From assembly GCF_019021925.1 (NCBI RefSeq), contig NZ_CP058990.1, positions 3,312,001-3,376,000 of the forward strand: DNA of 64,000 bases, written 5' to 3'. The notes beneath the pieces are model-generated. The model searched no databases. It was given only the letters and a program-made list of their open reading frames with translations, and was not told the DNA's origin. Below are positions 63,954-64,000 of the stretch, one piece after another. Source of the DNA: Cellulophaga sp. HaHaR_3_176 (GTDB lineage: Bacteria > Bacteroidota > Bacteroidia > Flavobacteriales > Flavobacteriaceae). A program made the translations under genes and the position numbers. Numbering within the stretch: position 1 is the stretch's first letter; the number at the start of each line of letters is the position of its first letter.

Positions 63954-64000
63954 TTATTCTTTTTTGTAATCTTTAAGGTATACGTTTAATAGAAGCAATA
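63954..64000 (-). CDS. C-terminal end of a gene that continues past the right edge
   Basis: On the minus strand a frame is open from the window edge to a TAA at 63954-63956, giving the last residues LLLLNVYLKDYKKE. The stop is 3 bases before the rfbB start, which is the spacing seen elsewhere in this locus. The charged Lys/Asp/Glu end is plausible for a protein tail. A second frame is also open for 8 codons to another stop, so the assignment is tentative. Confidence 0.35.
   Translation of the reverse strand, partial: LLLLNVYLKDYKKE

Overview
The window is AT-rich chromosomal DNA from a member of the family Flavobacteriaceae (phylum Bacteroidota). The evidence is the gliding and type IX secretion genes gldH and sprE/porW, a SusC/SusD pair, an ATP synthase operon led by a bactofilin and lacking the beta and epsilon genes, many flavobacterial DUF families (DUF4292, DUF5687, DUF6168, DUF6341, DUF6427, DUF4254), lipoprotein signals in place of soluble periplasmic ones, and promoters of the Bacteroidota type (TTG, 19-20 bases, TAnnTTTG). 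I cannot name the genus. I see no tRNA, rRNA, insertion sequence, prophage or CRISPR array.

Layout. 1-1.9 kb: a clipped gene start and a succinyl-CoA:3-ketoacid CoA-transferase operon (scoA, a small zinc-ribbon membrane protein, scoB). 2-7.4 kb: leftward trhO, then ricT-gldH-PBP1A. 7.7-11.3 kb: rightward recA, a lipoprotein, and an ECF sigma factor with a membrane-anchored beta-barrel partner. 11.3-16 kb: plsC, trpS, dprA, a SPOR cell-envelope protein and an acyl-CoA thioesterase. 16-22.7 kb: a leftward block with a lipoprotein, a Wzx-type flippase, dut, a sugar-nucleotide transferase, a TPR protein, a DUF4292 lipoprotein and an EnvC-like protein. 22.8-31.6 kb: sprE, bactofilin, atpZ, DUF6168, atpB-E-F-H-A-G, all leftward. 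31.9-36.5 kb: a two-gene ABC exporter, a DUF2059 protein, a flavin/[2Fe-2S] reductase and a patatin phospholipase. 36.7-43.5 kb: a leftward operon of SusC, SusD, a lipoprotein nucleoside hydrolase and a kinase resembling 5-methylthioribose kinase. 43.5-49.5 kb: DUF2064, a TetR regulator with inverted repeats upstream, a GT9 transferase, DUF4254/6427/6341 proteins and purD. 49.6-64 kb: a leftward surface-polysaccharide locus, rfbB-A-C-D, a lipoprotein, a flippase, a MurB-like reductase, a pyruvyltransferase, two Wzy/WaaL-type membrane proteins, glycosyltransferases, a polyprenyl-phosphate sugar transferase and a UDP-xylose synthase. This locus appears to continue past the right edge.

How the genes work together. 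The polysaccharide locus encodes dTDP-rhamnose and UDP-xylose supply, chain initiation, elongation, flipping, polymerisation and probable pyruvate or lactyl decoration. The SusCD operon looks like a compact nucleoside-capture and ribose-salvage system and is the most interesting candidate for a little-described function. The rest is mostly conserved flavobacterial housekeeping and envelope biology. Several reading frames were shortened to the start that fits the family or leaves a proper signal peptide; these choices are noted per gene.
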